From positions 2,232,001 to 2,296,000 of the forward strand of contig NZ_CP186480.1 in the NCBI RefSeq assembly GCF_049354825.1: a stretch of 64,000 nt of DNA, read 5' to 3'. Positions 8,645-17,108 of the stretch are shown one piece after another (position 1 is the first letter of the stretch; each line of letters begins with the position of its first letter). Both the position numbers and the translations under genes were made by a program. The notes beneath the pieces were generated by a model. That model saw only the letters and a list, made by a program, of their open reading frames with translations, did no database searches and was not told the origin of the DNA. Origin of the DNA: Novosphingobium sp049354825 (lineage in GTDB: Bacteria; Pseudomonadota; Alphaproteobacteria; Sphingomonadales; Sphingomonadaceae).

Positions 8645-9250
8645 ATGAAAGCGCGCTGGCTCATCCTTGTCGCGGCAATCGTGCTGCTGGCTGCCGGCGT
8701 GTTCGCCGCCGCGCCCTACCGCGCCGCCCACAACCTGCAGGCCGCCGCGCAGGCCGGCGACCGTGACCGGCTCGACGCCGCGGTCGATTTCCCTGCCGTG
8801 CGCGACAACCTCAAGAGCGATCTGGGCGCGGCGCTGACGCGCTCGCTGGCAAGCGATCCTCAGCTCAAGGATAATCCCTTCGCCGGGATCGCGGCGCTGA
8901 TCGTGCCCGCCGTGGTCGATCGCGGCGTCGATGCCTACGTGACACCCGCCGCGATCGCCGCGCTGGCGAAGGGCCAGAAGCCCGCCGCAGCGGCCCCCGC
9001 TGCTCCGGCGCCGGCGGGAGGCGCTCCGGCTCGTCCCGCGCCGGCCGCAACGGCCGCGCCGCGGATCAAGGCGCATTACGACTGGCTCAGCCTGGACCGT
9101 TTCCGCGTGCGTATCGAAAACGCCGCCACCCCGGCGCCCGGCCCGGCGTTCCTGTTCGAACGGCGCGGCCTGATCACCTGGAAGCTGGTGCGGATCGAGC
9201 TGCCGGCCGACCTCCTGCAGGCACCCGCGAAAGCGCGTCAGCCCTTGTAA
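8645..9250 (+). CDS. DUF2939 domain protein, membrane-anchored
   Basis: 201 residues. An N-terminal helix (WLILVAAIVLLAAGVFAA) anchors the protein. It is followed by the DUF2939 pattern: a short helix ending in AAAQAGDRDRLDAAVDFPAV and then RDNLKSDLGAAL. A Pro/Ala-rich linker around residues 118-140 separates this from a small C-terminal domain (HYDWLSLDRFRV, LFERRGLITWKLVRIELP). The domain function is unknown. The 3' end overlaps the convergent acyl-CoA ligase gene by 13 bp. Confidence 0.75.
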   Translation: MKARWLILVAAIVLLAAGVFAAAPYRAAHNLQAAAQAGDRDRLDAAVDFPAVRDNLKSDLGAALTRSLASDPQLKDNPFAGIAALIVPAVVDRGVDAYVTPAAIAALAKGQKPAAAAPAAPAPAGGAPARPAPAATAAPRIKAHYDWLSLDRFRVRIENAATPAPGPAFLFERRGLITWKLVRIELPADLLQAPAKARQPL

Positions 9251-11055
9251 AGCGCGTCCAGCCGCGCGCCGTATCGCTCCTTCAGCTTGTGGCGGCGGAT
9301 CTTGAGGCTCGGGGTCATTTCCTCGTTGTCGATGGCGAAAGGTTCGTCCGCGAAGGCGAACTGGCGGACCTTTTCGGTCACCGACAGCTCGGCGTTGACG
9401 CGGTCGATCGCGCTGCGCACCGCCGCGCGGAAAGCCGGCAGCGCCTGCAGCGCGACGATGTCGAAACGCTCGTCCTCGCGCTTGGCCCAATCGCAGGCCC
9501 ACTCGGCATCGGGCACGATCAGCCCGACCAGGTAAGGACGCTTGTCGCCCGCCACCATCGCCTGGCCGATTTCGGGCTGCAGCGTCAGCATTCCTTCGAC
9601 CTTCTGGGGACTGACGTTGTCGCCCTTGTCGTTGACGATCATGTCCTTCTTGCGGTCGGTAATGACGATCCGCCCGCGCTCGTCGAGATGGCCGATGTCG
9701 CCGGTGTGCAGCCAGGCGCCTTTTTCCGGCTCGGCCGGGTCGGGCTGCAGCGCGCGGCGCGTGTCGGCCTCGCCCCGCCAGTACCCGGTCATCACCAGCT
9801 CGCCGCGGACCAGGATCTCGCCGTCGTCGGCGATCCGGACCTCCACCCCGTCGAGCGGCGGGCCGACGGTGTCCATCTTGATCCCGGCGCGGGGGCGGTT
9901 GCAGCTGATCACCGGGCCGGCCTCGGTCTGGCCGTAGCCTTGCAGCATCGTCAGCCCCATCGCGTCGAAGAACTGGCCCACTTCGGGGTTGAGCGGCGCC
10001 CCGCCCGATACCATCGCCTTGATCCGGCCGCCGAAGCGCGCGCGGATCTTGGGGCGCAGCAGCTTTTCGATGATAAGGTCGGCGGGCCGGTCGCGCAGGC
10101 GCTTCCTGGGCTGGGCTGCGATGTCTAGCGCCCGCTCCATCAGGTAGTTGGCGACCTTGCCCTGCTTCTCGACCTGCTTGATGATGCGCGTGCGCAGCAC
10201 CTCGAACAGGCGCGGGACCACGACCATGATGGTCGGCCGCACTTCCTCGATATTGGCGGCGAGCTTTTCCAGTCCTTCCGAATAGTAGATCTGCGCGCCG
10301 GCACCGATCGGCAGGAACTGGCCGCCAGTATGCTCGTAAGCGTGGCTGAGCGGCAGGAACGACAGGAACACCTCGTCGTCGATTCCGAAGTCCTCGTCCA
10401 GGATGCGCGCTGCGCCGCGCACATTGGCCAGGATCGCGCGGTGCGGCTGGCATACCCCGCGCGGGGCCCCGCCGGTGCCGCTGGTATAGATGATGCAGGC
10501 CAGGTCCTCGCGCCCGATCGCGGCCACGCGGGCATCGACCGCCGCGCGTGCGGACCGTGCGTCACCCGCCACCAGGTCGTCCCACAAGTGGCTGGCGGCA
10601 TGGCCAAGCTGCGGGGTCTTGAACGGCGCCATCATCACCAGGTGCTCTACCTGGCCGCTGCGCAGGACCGCCGGCAGCAGCGCCTTGCCCAGCTTGGCGT
10701 CGGAGACGATCACCGCCCGGGCGCCGGAATTTTCCAGGACGTGCAGGTGATCGCGCTCGGTGTTGGTGGTGTAGGCCGGCACGGTCACGCAGCCCGCCGC
10801 CATGATCGCCAGGTCGGCGATGCACCACTCGGGCCGGTTCTCGCTCACCAGCAGCACGCGGTCGCCCGGTTCCAGCCCCAGCGCCCGCAGCGATTCCGCC
10901 AGCAGGCAGACGCGGCGCGCGGTCTCGGCCCAGCTGATCGGCTGCCAGGCGCCGGCGTTTTTCGCCCACAGGAACGGGGCCTCGCCCTTGGCATCGGCGC
11001 GGCGCAGGAACAGCTGGACGAGGTTGTCCAGCGTGCCAAGTTCTTCGGTATTCAA
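9238..11055 (-). CDS. AMP-dependent long-chain acyl-CoA ligase (FadD15-like)
   Basis: 605 residues. The adenylate-forming enzyme motifs are complete: IIYTSGTGGAPRG (P-loop) near residue 190, GYGQTEAG near 370, and the hinge region GDIGHLDERGRIVITDRKKD near 450. The layout, with LSHAYEHTGGQFLPI and PTIMVVVPRLFEVLRTRI, matches the FadD15-type long-chain fatty acid:CoA ligases. The enzyme activates fatty acids with ATP and CoA, probably at the inner membrane face. It starts at ATG 11055 and is a single gene. Confidence 0.9.
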   Translation of the reverse strand: MNTEELGTLDNLVQLFLRRADAKGEAPFLWAKNAGAWQPISWAETARRVCLLAESLRALGLEPGDRVLLVSENRPEWCIADLAIMAAGCVTVPAYTTNTERDHLHVLENSGARAVIVSDAKLGKALLPAVLRSGQVEHLVMMAPFKTPQLGHAASHLWDDLVAGDARSARAAVDARVAAIGREDLACIIYTSGTGGAPRGVCQPHRAILANVRGAARILDEDFGIDDEVFLSFLPLSHAYEHTGGQFLPIGAGAQIYYSEGLEKLAANIEEVRPTIMVVVPRLFEVLRTRIIKQVEKQGKVANYLMERALDIAAQPRKRLRDRPADLIIEKLLRPKIRARFGGRIKAMVSGGAPLNPEVGQFFDAMGLTMLQGYGQTEAGPVISCNRPRAGIKMDTVGPPLDGVEVRIADDGEILVRGELVMTGYWRGEADTRRALQPDPAEPEKGAWLHTGDIGHLDERGRIVITDRKKDMIVNDKGDNVSPQKVEGMLTLQPEIGQAMVAGDKRPYLVGLIVPDAEWACDWAKREDERFDIVALQALPAFRAAVRSAIDRVNAELSVTEKVRQFAFADEPFAIDNEEMTPSLKIRRHKLKERYGARLDALYKG

Positions 11056-11130
11056 GCGCTCTCAGCCCCTTCGTCGATCGCCGTCTGCCGCGGCCCGGCC
11101 AGCCTAAGGCGGCGGTACCCTAGCGGCAAG

Positions 11131-12867
11131 TCATTCGGCGACGGCGCGTCCTTCGCTGCGCGGATCGGCGGCGCCGACCAGCCTGCCGCCGACGACTTCG
11201 ATCGCGTTGGCCTTGAGCGGCAGCTCGCGCGGCATGACCTTGTGACCGAGCTGGGTCAGCGCGGGGATCAGCGCCTCGAGCCGCGAACCCTTTTCGACGA
11301 AGACGGTATCGCCGGTCGGCGCGAACAGCACCGGCAGGTCGATCGCGGCCTGCGCGCTGAGGTTCCAGTCGATCACGCCGATGATCGCGCGCAGCACTTG
11401 CGCGGGGATCGTCGCGCCCCCGGCCGCGCCCACCGCCAGCCGCAGCGCGCCGTCGGGGCCATAGACCAGCGTCGGCGCCATCGAGCTGCGCGGGCGCTTG
11501 CCCGGGCCCGGCCGGTTGGCGACCGGCACGCCGCCAACGGTCGGCGCCATGTCGAAATCGGTCAGCTCGTTGTTGAGGTAATAGCCGCCCGCCATCATCC
11601 CCGAACCGAACGGGCTTTCGATGGTCGATGTATACGTCACGACATTGCCCGCCCGGTCCACCGTGACGAAGTGCGAGGTGCCGTTTTCGACTTGTGCCGG
11701 GGCCGGGGCATACGCGGTCTTCGCGCCGGGCGGGGTGCCGGCATCGACCGCCGGGATCGTGCGGGCCGGATCGATCAGCGCCGATCGCGATGCCAGGTAG
11801 CCCTTGTCGACCAGCCCGGCGACGGGAACGCTCTCGAAATCGGCGTCGGCCAGGTACTTGGCGCGGTCGGCATAGGCGAGCCGCATCGATTCGGCGATCA
11901 GGTGCCAGGCGACCGGCGAATCCGGGCCCAGCTTGCCGATGTCGAACCGCTCCAGCGCGCCCAGCGTCGCCAGCACGGTAGTCGCGCCCGAGGACGGCGG
12001 TCCCATCCCGCAGATGCGATAGCCGCGGTAGGTGCCGCAGACCGCGTCGCGCGGCTTGGCGACGTAGCTGGCGATGTCGGCCTGGGTCATCGACGACGGA
12101 TTGATCGGGGCCGACCGCGCCGCGGCGGCCACAGCGGCCGCGTTGGCGCCGGCATAGAACGCCGGGCGTCCCCCGCTGGCGAGCTTTTCCAGCGTCGCGG
12201 CCAGCGCGGTGTTGACGATGCGCGTGCCAACCGGACGGGGATTGCCATCCGCGCCATAGAACAGCGCCTTGCCCGCCGGGGTGAAGGCAGCCGTGTTGCT
12301 GCTGGTCTTGAGCATGCCGTAAAGCCGGGGCGTAACCTCGAACCCGTTCTTCGCCAGCGCGATCGCGGGGGCGAACAGCGCCTTCCACGCCAGCTTGCCG
12401 TGGGCGGCGTGGGCGCGCGCCGCCAGCGCCAGGTTGCCGGGCACGCCGATGCTGGTGCCGCCGGGCACCGCCTCGGCAAAGGTCAGGACCTTCCCGTCCT
12501 TAACGAACCAGTCCTGCGTCGCGGAGGCGGGCGCCGTTTCGCGGCCGTCGATCGTGCTGACATGGCCGGCGGCATCGGCGGTCACGTAGAACCCGCCGCC
12601 GCCGATGCCCGAGCTTTGCGGTTCGACCACGGTCAGCGCCAGCATCGTGGCGATCGCGGCATCGGTGGCGCTGCCGCCCTGGCGCAGCATCGCCGCGCCG
12701 GCATCGGCGGCGCGCGGATCGGCCGCGCTGACCATGCCATCGGGATAGAGCGCCGGCGCGCTCGACGCCGGTTGCGGTGCCTGGGCGGGAACGGCGGCGC
12801 AGGCCCCGGCAAGCAGCGGGGCGGCCATCATGGCGAAGGTTCGGGCGGCTAGGAGGCGAATTTTCAT
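11131..12867 (-). CDS. ggt: Gamma-glutamyltransferase
   Basis: 578 residues with an N-terminal signal peptide (LAARTFAMMAAPLLAGACA, where the Cys is a possible but imperfect lipobox). The catalytic threonine that becomes the N-terminus of the small subunit after self-cleavage is visible in ENGTSHFVTVD. The downstream small-subunit motifs FGSGMMAGGYYLNNELTDF and GAAGGATIPAQV are present. The enzyme hydrolyses or transfers the gamma-glutamyl group of glutathione in the periplasm. Start at ATG 12867; upstream in-frame codons overlap the pyrD end and are unlikely. It lies 11 bp after pyrD in the same direction. Confidence 0.93.
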   Translation of the reverse strand: MKIRLLAARTFAMMAAPLLAGACAAVPAQAPQPASSAPALYPDGMVSAADPRAADAGAAMLRQGGSATDAAIATMLALTVVEPQSSGIGGGGFYVTADAAGHVSTIDGRETAPASATQDWFVKDGKVLTFAEAVPGGTSIGVPGNLALAARAHAAHGKLAWKALFAPAIALAKNGFEVTPRLYGMLKTSSNTAAFTPAGKALFYGADGNPRPVGTRIVNTALAATLEKLASGGRPAFYAGANAAAVAAAARSAPINPSSMTQADIASYVAKPRDAVCGTYRGYRICGMGPPSSGATTVLATLGALERFDIGKLGPDSPVAWHLIAESMRLAYADRAKYLADADFESVPVAGLVDKGYLASRSALIDPARTIPAVDAGTPPGAKTAYAPAPAQVENGTSHFVTVDRAGNVVTYTSTIESPFGSGMMAGGYYLNNELTDFDMAPTVGGVPVANRPGPGKRPRSSMAPTLVYGPDGALRLAVGAAGGATIPAQVLRAIIGVIDWNLSAQAAIDLPVLFAPTGDTVFVEKGSRLEALIPALTQLGHKVMPRELPLKANAIEVVGGRLVGAADPRSEGRAVAE

Positions 12868-12878
12868 CGCCGCAACTG

Positions 12879-13907
12879 CTATTCGCTTCCCACCGCCTCG
12901 GCAAGGCAAGCGAACCCGTCCCGTTTCATCAGCGCCTCCAGCCGGTGCACGATGCGGCGCGGCAGCCCCGGTCCTTCATAGACCAGCGCGCTGTAAAGCT
13001 GCACCAGGCTGGCCCCGGCGCGGATGCGCGCCCAGGCCTGCTCGGCGCTGGCGATCCCGCCCACGCCCACCAGCGGCAGCGCACCACCGGTTTCGCGGCG
13101 GAAGGCGCGCAGCCGGGCCAGCGCCAGGTCGTGCAGCGGCGCGCCCGAAAGTCCGCCGCTTTCGCCGGCGTAGGCTGAGCGCAGCGCGGGGCGCGAAATG
13201 GTGGTGTTGGACACGATCAGCGCCCCCAGCCGCTTGTCCACGGCGATGCGCGCGATGGCGGCGACGTCGGCCGGCTCGAGGTCGGGGGCGACTTTAAGGA
13301 AAACCGGCGGGCCGGCGGCCCCGCGCGCGTCCAGCACCGCGTCGAGCAGTGCCGCCAGCGCGCCCTCGTCCTGCAGCGCGCGCAGGCCCGGCGTATTCGG
13401 GCTGCTGATGTTGACCGCCAGGTAGCTTGCCAGCGGTGCCATCAGCCGCGTCATCGCCGCATAGTCGGCGACGCGATCGGGTGAATCCTTGTTGGCGCCG
13501 ATGTTGATGCCCACCACGCCGGGCCGGTCCGCGCGCGCCCCCAGCCGCGCCCGCGCCGCCGCGCCGCCGCCGTTGTTGAATCCCATGCGGTTGATCACCG
13601 CGCGGTCCTCCACCAGGCGGAACAGGCGCGGTTTCGGATTGCCCGCCTGCGGCAGCGGCGTGATCGAGCCGACCTCGACGAAACCAAATCCCAGACCCAG
13701 CAGCGCGTCTGGCGCCTCGCCGTCCTTGTCGTAACCGGCGGCCAGCCCCAGCGGATTGGGAAAACGCAGCCCGGCCACCGCGCTCGCCAGCGGTCCGGCC
13801 GCGGCCGGCGCGCGGTGCGGCACGGCCTTCAGCGCCGCCAGCGACAGACCGTGCGCCCGCTCGGGATCGAGCGCGAACAACAGCGGCCTCAGCAGCGGAT
13901 AGAGCAT
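12879..13907 (-). CDS. pyrD: Dihydroorotate dehydrogenase (quinone), class 2
   Basis: 342 residues. The N-terminal hydrophobic helices (MLYPLLRPLLFALDPERAH) mark the membrane-associated class 2 enzyme. The FMN-site and catalytic motifs are present: GLAAGYDKDGEA, INRMGFNNGG, NISSPNTPGLR, FLKVAPDL and VGVGGIASAEQAW. It oxidises dihydroorotate with quinone in pyrimidine synthesis. Start chosen at ATG 13907 because this begins the family's N-terminal helix. Confidence 0.96.
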   Translation of the reverse strand: MLYPLLRPLLFALDPERAHGLSLAALKAVPHRAPAAAGPLASAVAGLRFPNPLGLAAGYDKDGEAPDALLGLGFGFVEVGSITPLPQAGNPKPRLFRLVEDRAVINRMGFNNGGGAAARARLGARADRPGVVGINIGANKDSPDRVADYAAMTRLMAPLASYLAVNISSPNTPGLRALQDEGALAALLDAVLDARGAAGPPVFLKVAPDLEPADVAAIARIAVDKRLGALIVSNTTISRPALRSAYAGESGGLSGAPLHDLALARLRAFRRETGGALPLVGVGGIASAEQAWARIRAGASLVQLYSALVYEGPGLPRRIVHRLEALMKRDGFACLAEAVGSE

Positions 13908-13998
13908 GGCCGCCGCGCCTATCGGGCACCTTGCGCCCTGTCCACCGCCAGCGACTGCATCCGATCCGGCGGTATCGCCGCGGCGGATGGCGAATCCA

Positions 13999-14130
13999 TA
14001 CAATCTTTCAGGCGCGCCCGGACTTATTGACGCTCCTGCGACCCGAAGGGTGCCGACGCCGCAAGGCGCACCGGTGCCCCTCTAAACTTGATTGAGGCAG
14101 TTGGCGCAGCGCGCCGGCTGCCTCTCTTTT
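13999..14130 (+). ncRNA. Candidate small RNA in the pyrD-araC intergenic region
   Basis: The 313 bases between pyrD and the AraC gene have no credible protein gene but carry a strong plus-strand terminator at 14094-14130 with no plus-strand gene in front of it. Just upstream is a -10-like TACAAT (13999-14004). Between them lies a hairpin, GGTGC (14049-14053) pairing with a GCACC near 14067-14071 around an inner GCC-GCAA-GGC tetraloop stem. The layout fits a small RNA of about 120 nt. It could instead be an attenuated leader of the AraC gene, which has its own possible -35 (TTGACC, 14143-14148) beyond the terminator. No Rfam family is recognised. Confidence 0.45.
14094..14130 (+). terminator. 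Strong rho-independent terminator without an upstream gene
   Basis: Arms 14094-14107 and 14111-14124 form a 14-bp stem with two G-U wobbles and a three-base AGC loop, followed by TCTTTT. On the minus strand it is not followed by T, so it acts on plus-strand transcripts. Confidence 0.8.
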
Positions 14131-14220
14131 CGTGCGGTTTGCTTGACCTGCCGAGCCGGCGCGGCATTTTTCGCGGGCATCAGGGGGCTGGTAGCAAATG
14201 GTCGCAGGCACAGTCGCGGC

Positions 14221-15150
14221 ATGAGCGGTTTGGCGCCCGACGCCGCAAGCGTTCGCGACCGGCCGCTGACCAGCCAGGCGCTGTTCCAGCTCGATTATGT
14301 CGCGCCGACGCCGGCAACGCTGCCGTTCGTCACTACGTTTTTCCGCACCCGCTGCGACGAGGCGGATATCGTCGACATCCAGCCGGCGTCGGTGGGCGTG
14401 CTGGCGGTGTTCGTGCGCGGCACGGGCGCGGTCCATTTTGCCGACGGGCGCTCGATGCCCAGCCACAAGGTCGTGCTGGGCACGCCGATGCGCGCCGCGG
14501 CGGGCATAGCGATCAAGGGGCCGTGGCATACCTTCGGCGCGGCGCTGAGCCCGGCCGGCTGGGCCTGCCTGACCGGCATGGATGCCGCGCGTCACAGCGA
14601 TTCGATGTACGATGCCGCCGCGATTCACCCGGCCTTCGCCGAACTGGGGGACGCGGTCGGCGCGGTGTTCGACACCGCCAGTGCCGAAGATCTCGCGTTG
14701 CTATTCGAACGCGCGATGCTGGCGGTGGCGCGGCCGCTGCCGGCCGGGCACGACCGCCTGATCGCCGCGGTAAAGGACTGGCTCGGCGCCTCGCTGTCGC
14801 CCCCGCTCGACGATCTCTATGCGCGCAGCGGATTTTCGCCGCGCCAGACCCAGCGGCTGGTGCTGCGCTATTACGGGCTCGCGCCCAAGGCGCTGGCGCG
14901 CAAGTACCGCGCGCTGCGCGCTGCCGCGCTGCTGGTCGATCCCAACCTGCCCGACGCGGCGGTGCCCGCGATCGCCGGCCATTTCTACGACCAGAGCCAC
15001 ATGATCCGCGAGATCCGCCTGTTCGCAGGGCGCACCCCTGCGCGGCTGGGCGACGGCGACCAGCCGTACCTGTCGGCGCTGCTCGACCACCGCAGCTGGA
15101 GCGGCGGGCGCCCCCGCGTGGCGCCGATCCCGGACGACCTCAACGCCTGA
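14221..15150 (+). CDS. AraC family transcriptional regulator
   Basis: 309 residues. The C-terminal third has the two helix-turn-helix units of AraC proteins: DDLYARSGFSPRQTQRLVLRY followed by FYDQSHMIREIRLFAGRTP, the latter matching the second AraC helix-turn-helix. The N-terminal 200 residues form a sensing domain with no clear ligand signature. Start set at ATG 14221; earlier in-frame codons would run through the terminator structure. The target genes are unknown; the neighbours do not form an obvious regulon. Confidence 0.8.
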   Translation: MSGLAPDAASVRDRPLTSQALFQLDYVAPTPATLPFVTTFFRTRCDEADIVDIQPASVGVLAVFVRGTGAVHFADGRSMPSHKVVLGTPMRAAAGIAIKGPWHTFGAALSPAGWACLTGMDAARHSDSMYDAAAIHPAFAELGDAVGAVFDTASAEDLALLFERAMLAVARPLPAGHDRLIAAVKDWLGASLSPPLDDLYARSGFSPRQTQRLVLRYYGLAPKALARKYRALRAAALLVDPNLPDAAVPAIAGHFYDQSHMIREIRLFAGRTPARLGDGDQPYLSALLDHRSWSGGRPRVAPIPDDLNA

Positions 15151-15179
15151 TCTTGCGGAACCGCGCAGCCGCGCCTAGC

Positions 15180-15204
15180 TAATCGGAGCGATTCGCTCCG
15201 ATTA
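15180..15204 (+). promoter_or_regulatory. Perfect 25-bp palindrome, likely Rrf2 operator of the suf operon
   Basis: Twelve-base arms (TAATCGGAGCGA and its exact complement) surround one central T. It ends 15 bases before the GTG of the Rrf2 regulator and has no T-run, so it is not a terminator. Position and symmetry suit an operator for the dimeric regulator encoded next to it, which would let apo- or Fe-S-loaded protein control its own operon. Confidence 0.65.
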
Positions 15205-15219
15205 CAGGAACCAGCCCCC

Positions 15220-15630
15220 GTGCGCCTTTCCAGCATGGCCGATTATGCCGTCGTCACGATGTCCGCCGCCGCGCGGCATTGCGGGCACGCGCGCGTGTCG
15301 GCCGCCCAGCTGGCAGAGGAAACCGGCCTTCCCGCGCCCACGGTGCAGAAGCTTGTCAGCCGGCTGACCGCGGCGGGCCTGCTGCGTTCCACCCGCGGCG
15401 CGGGCGGCGGGCTGAAGCTGGCGCGCCCGGCGGCGGCGATCAGCCTCGCCGACATCGTCGAGGCGGTCGAAGGCCCGATCGCGCTGACGGCCTGCGTCGA
15501 TCACGGCCGCCACGATTGCGAGCTGGAGGGCGCGTGCAGCGTGCGGCCCCACTGGGCCATCGTCAACGACACGCTGCGCGGCGCGCTGGCCGGCGTTTCC
15601 CTCACTCGCCTGGCAGGACATTCGGCATGA
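15220..15630 (+). CDS. Rrf2 family regulator of the SUF system
   Basis: 136 residues from a GTG start giving MRLSSMADYAVVTMSAAAR, the usual N-terminus of Rrf2 proteins. The winged helix-turn-helix follows (VSAAQLAEETGLPAPTVQKL, then STRGAGGGLKLARP in the wing). Three cysteines at 92, 100 and 106 are placed as in Fe-S cluster-binding Rrf2 proteins such as IscR, so the protein probably senses Fe-S status. It is the first gene of the suf operon and overlaps sufB by four bases. Confidence 0.92.
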   Translation: MRLSSMADYAVVTMSAAARHCGHARVSAAQLAEETGLPAPTVQKLVSRLTAAGLLRSTRGAGGGLKLARPAAAISLADIVEAVEGPIALTACVDHGRHDCELEGACSVRPHWAIVNDTLRGALAGVSLTRLAGHSA

Positions 15631-17108
15631 ACGAGACAGTCCAGATCAAGGACGCCGCCGCGCGCGAAGCCGCTGCGAAAGTCGCCGATTACGAACACGG
15701 CTGGTCGAGCGATATCGAGCAGGAATACGGCCCCAAGGGGCTGAACGAAGACACCGTCCGCTATATCTCGGCCAAGAAGGACGAGCCGGAATGGATGCTG
15801 GACTGGCGGCTCAAGGCCTACCGCCACTGGCTGACGATGCCGATGCCCGACTGGGCCAAGCTCAACGTGCCGCCGATCGATTACCAGGACGCCTATTACT
15901 GGGCCGCGCCCAAGGCCAAGCCCAAGCTCGGCAGCCTTGACGAGGTCGATCCCGAAATCCTGCGCGTTTACGAAAAGCTGGGCATTCCGCTGGCGGAGCA
16001 GGAAGTGCTCGCGGGGGTGGAAGGCGCGCGCCGGGTCGCGGTGGACGCGGTGTTCGATTCGGTCTCGGTCGCCACCACCTTCCGCAAGGAGCTGGAAGCC
16101 GCCGGCGTCATCTTCCGTTCGATCTCCGAGGCGATCCGCGAATACCCCGAGCAGGTGAAGCGCTGGCTCGGCAAGGTCGTGCCGATGCACGACAATTACT
16201 TCGCGGCCTTGAACTGCGCGGTCTTTTCCGACGGCACCTTCGTCTACATTCCCGAAGGCGTACGCTGCCCGATGGAGCTTTCCACCTATTTCCGCATCAA
16301 TGCCGAGAATACCGGCCAGTTCGAACGCACGCTGATCGTCGCCGACAAGGGCAGCTACGTCTCCTACCTGGAAGGCTGCACCGCGCCGATGCGCGATGAA
16401 AACCAGCTCCACGCCGCGGTGGTCGAACTCGTCGCGCTCGACGATGCCGAGATCAAGTATTCGACCGTGCAGAACTGGTACCCCGGCGATGCCCAGGGCA
16501 AGGGCGGGATCTACAACTTCGTCACCAAGCGCGCGCTGTGCCAGGGCAAGCGCAGCAAGGTGAGCTGGACCCAGGTCGAGACCGGCAGCGCGATCACCTG
16601 GAAGTACCCCTCGTGTGTCCTCAACGGCGAGGATTCGGTCGGCGAGTTCTACTCGGTCGCGGTCACCAACAATTACCAGCAGGCCGATACCGGCACCAAG
16701 ATGATCCACAACGGCAAGGGCAGCCGCTCGACCATCGTGTCCAAGGGCATCAGCGCCGGCCACAGCCAGAACACCTATCGCGGGCTGGTGCGCGTAGCCC
16801 CGCAGGCCGACGGCGTGCGCAACTTCACCCAGTGCGATTCGCTGCTGCTGGGCAAGGAGTGCGGCGCGCACACCGTGCCTTATATCGAAGTCCGCAACCC
16901 CGGCGCCCAGATCGAGCACGAGGCCACCACCAGCAAGATCAGCGACGACCAGCTGTTCTACGCCATGCAGCGCGGGCTGGGCACCGAAGAGGCCGTGGCG
17001 CTGATCGTCAACGGCTTCGCCAAGGAAGTTCTGCAGCAACTCCCGATGGAGTTCGCGGTCGAGGCGCAGAAGCTGCTCGGAATCAGTTTGGAAGGAAGCG
17101 TAGGGTGA
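15627..17108 (+). CDS. sufB: Fe-S cluster assembly scaffold SufB
   Basis: 493 residues, normal for SufB. Conserved stretches include IPEGVRCPMELSTYFRINA, VSYLEGCTAPM, KYSTVQNWYPGD and the C-terminal CGAHTVPYIEVRNPGAQIEH with the cluster-binding region. SufB forms the SufBC2D scaffold where Fe-S clusters are built in the cytosol. ATG 15627 overlaps the Rrf2 stop (ATGA). Confidence 0.97.
   Translation: MNETVQIKDAAAREAAAKVADYEHGWSSDIEQEYGPKGLNEDTVRYISAKKDEPEWMLDWRLKAYRHWLTMPMPDWAKLNVPPIDYQDAYYWAAPKAKPKLGSLDEVDPEILRVYEKLGIPLAEQEVLAGVEGARRVAVDAVFDSVSVATTFRKELEAAGVIFRSISEAIREYPEQVKRWLGKVVPMHDNYFAALNCAVFSDGTFVYIPEGVRCPMELSTYFRINAENTGQFERTLIVADKGSYVSYLEGCTAPMRDENQLHAAVVELVALDDAEIKYSTVQNWYPGDAQGKGGIYNFVTKRALCQGKRSKVSWTQVETGSAITWKYPSCVLNGEDSVGEFYSVAVTNNYQQADTGTKMIHNGKGSRSTIVSKGISAGHSQNTYRGLVRVAPQADGVRNFTQCDSLLLGKECGAHTVPYIEVRNPGAQIEHEATTSKISDDQLFYAMQRGLGTEEAVALIVNGFAKEVLQQLPMEFAVEAQKLLGISLEGSVG

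Noticed and set aside
10330..12852. Open frame of about 840 codons on the plus strand opposite the acyl-CoA ligase and ggt
   Set aside because: Both minus-strand genes have full catalytic motifs; the opposite frame lacks any motif and a ribosome site.
15180..15204. Palindrome before the Rrf2 gene as a terminator of the AraC gene
   Set aside because: No T-run follows on either strand, and symmetry with a one-base centre leaves no room for an RNA loop without opening pairs; an operator fits better.
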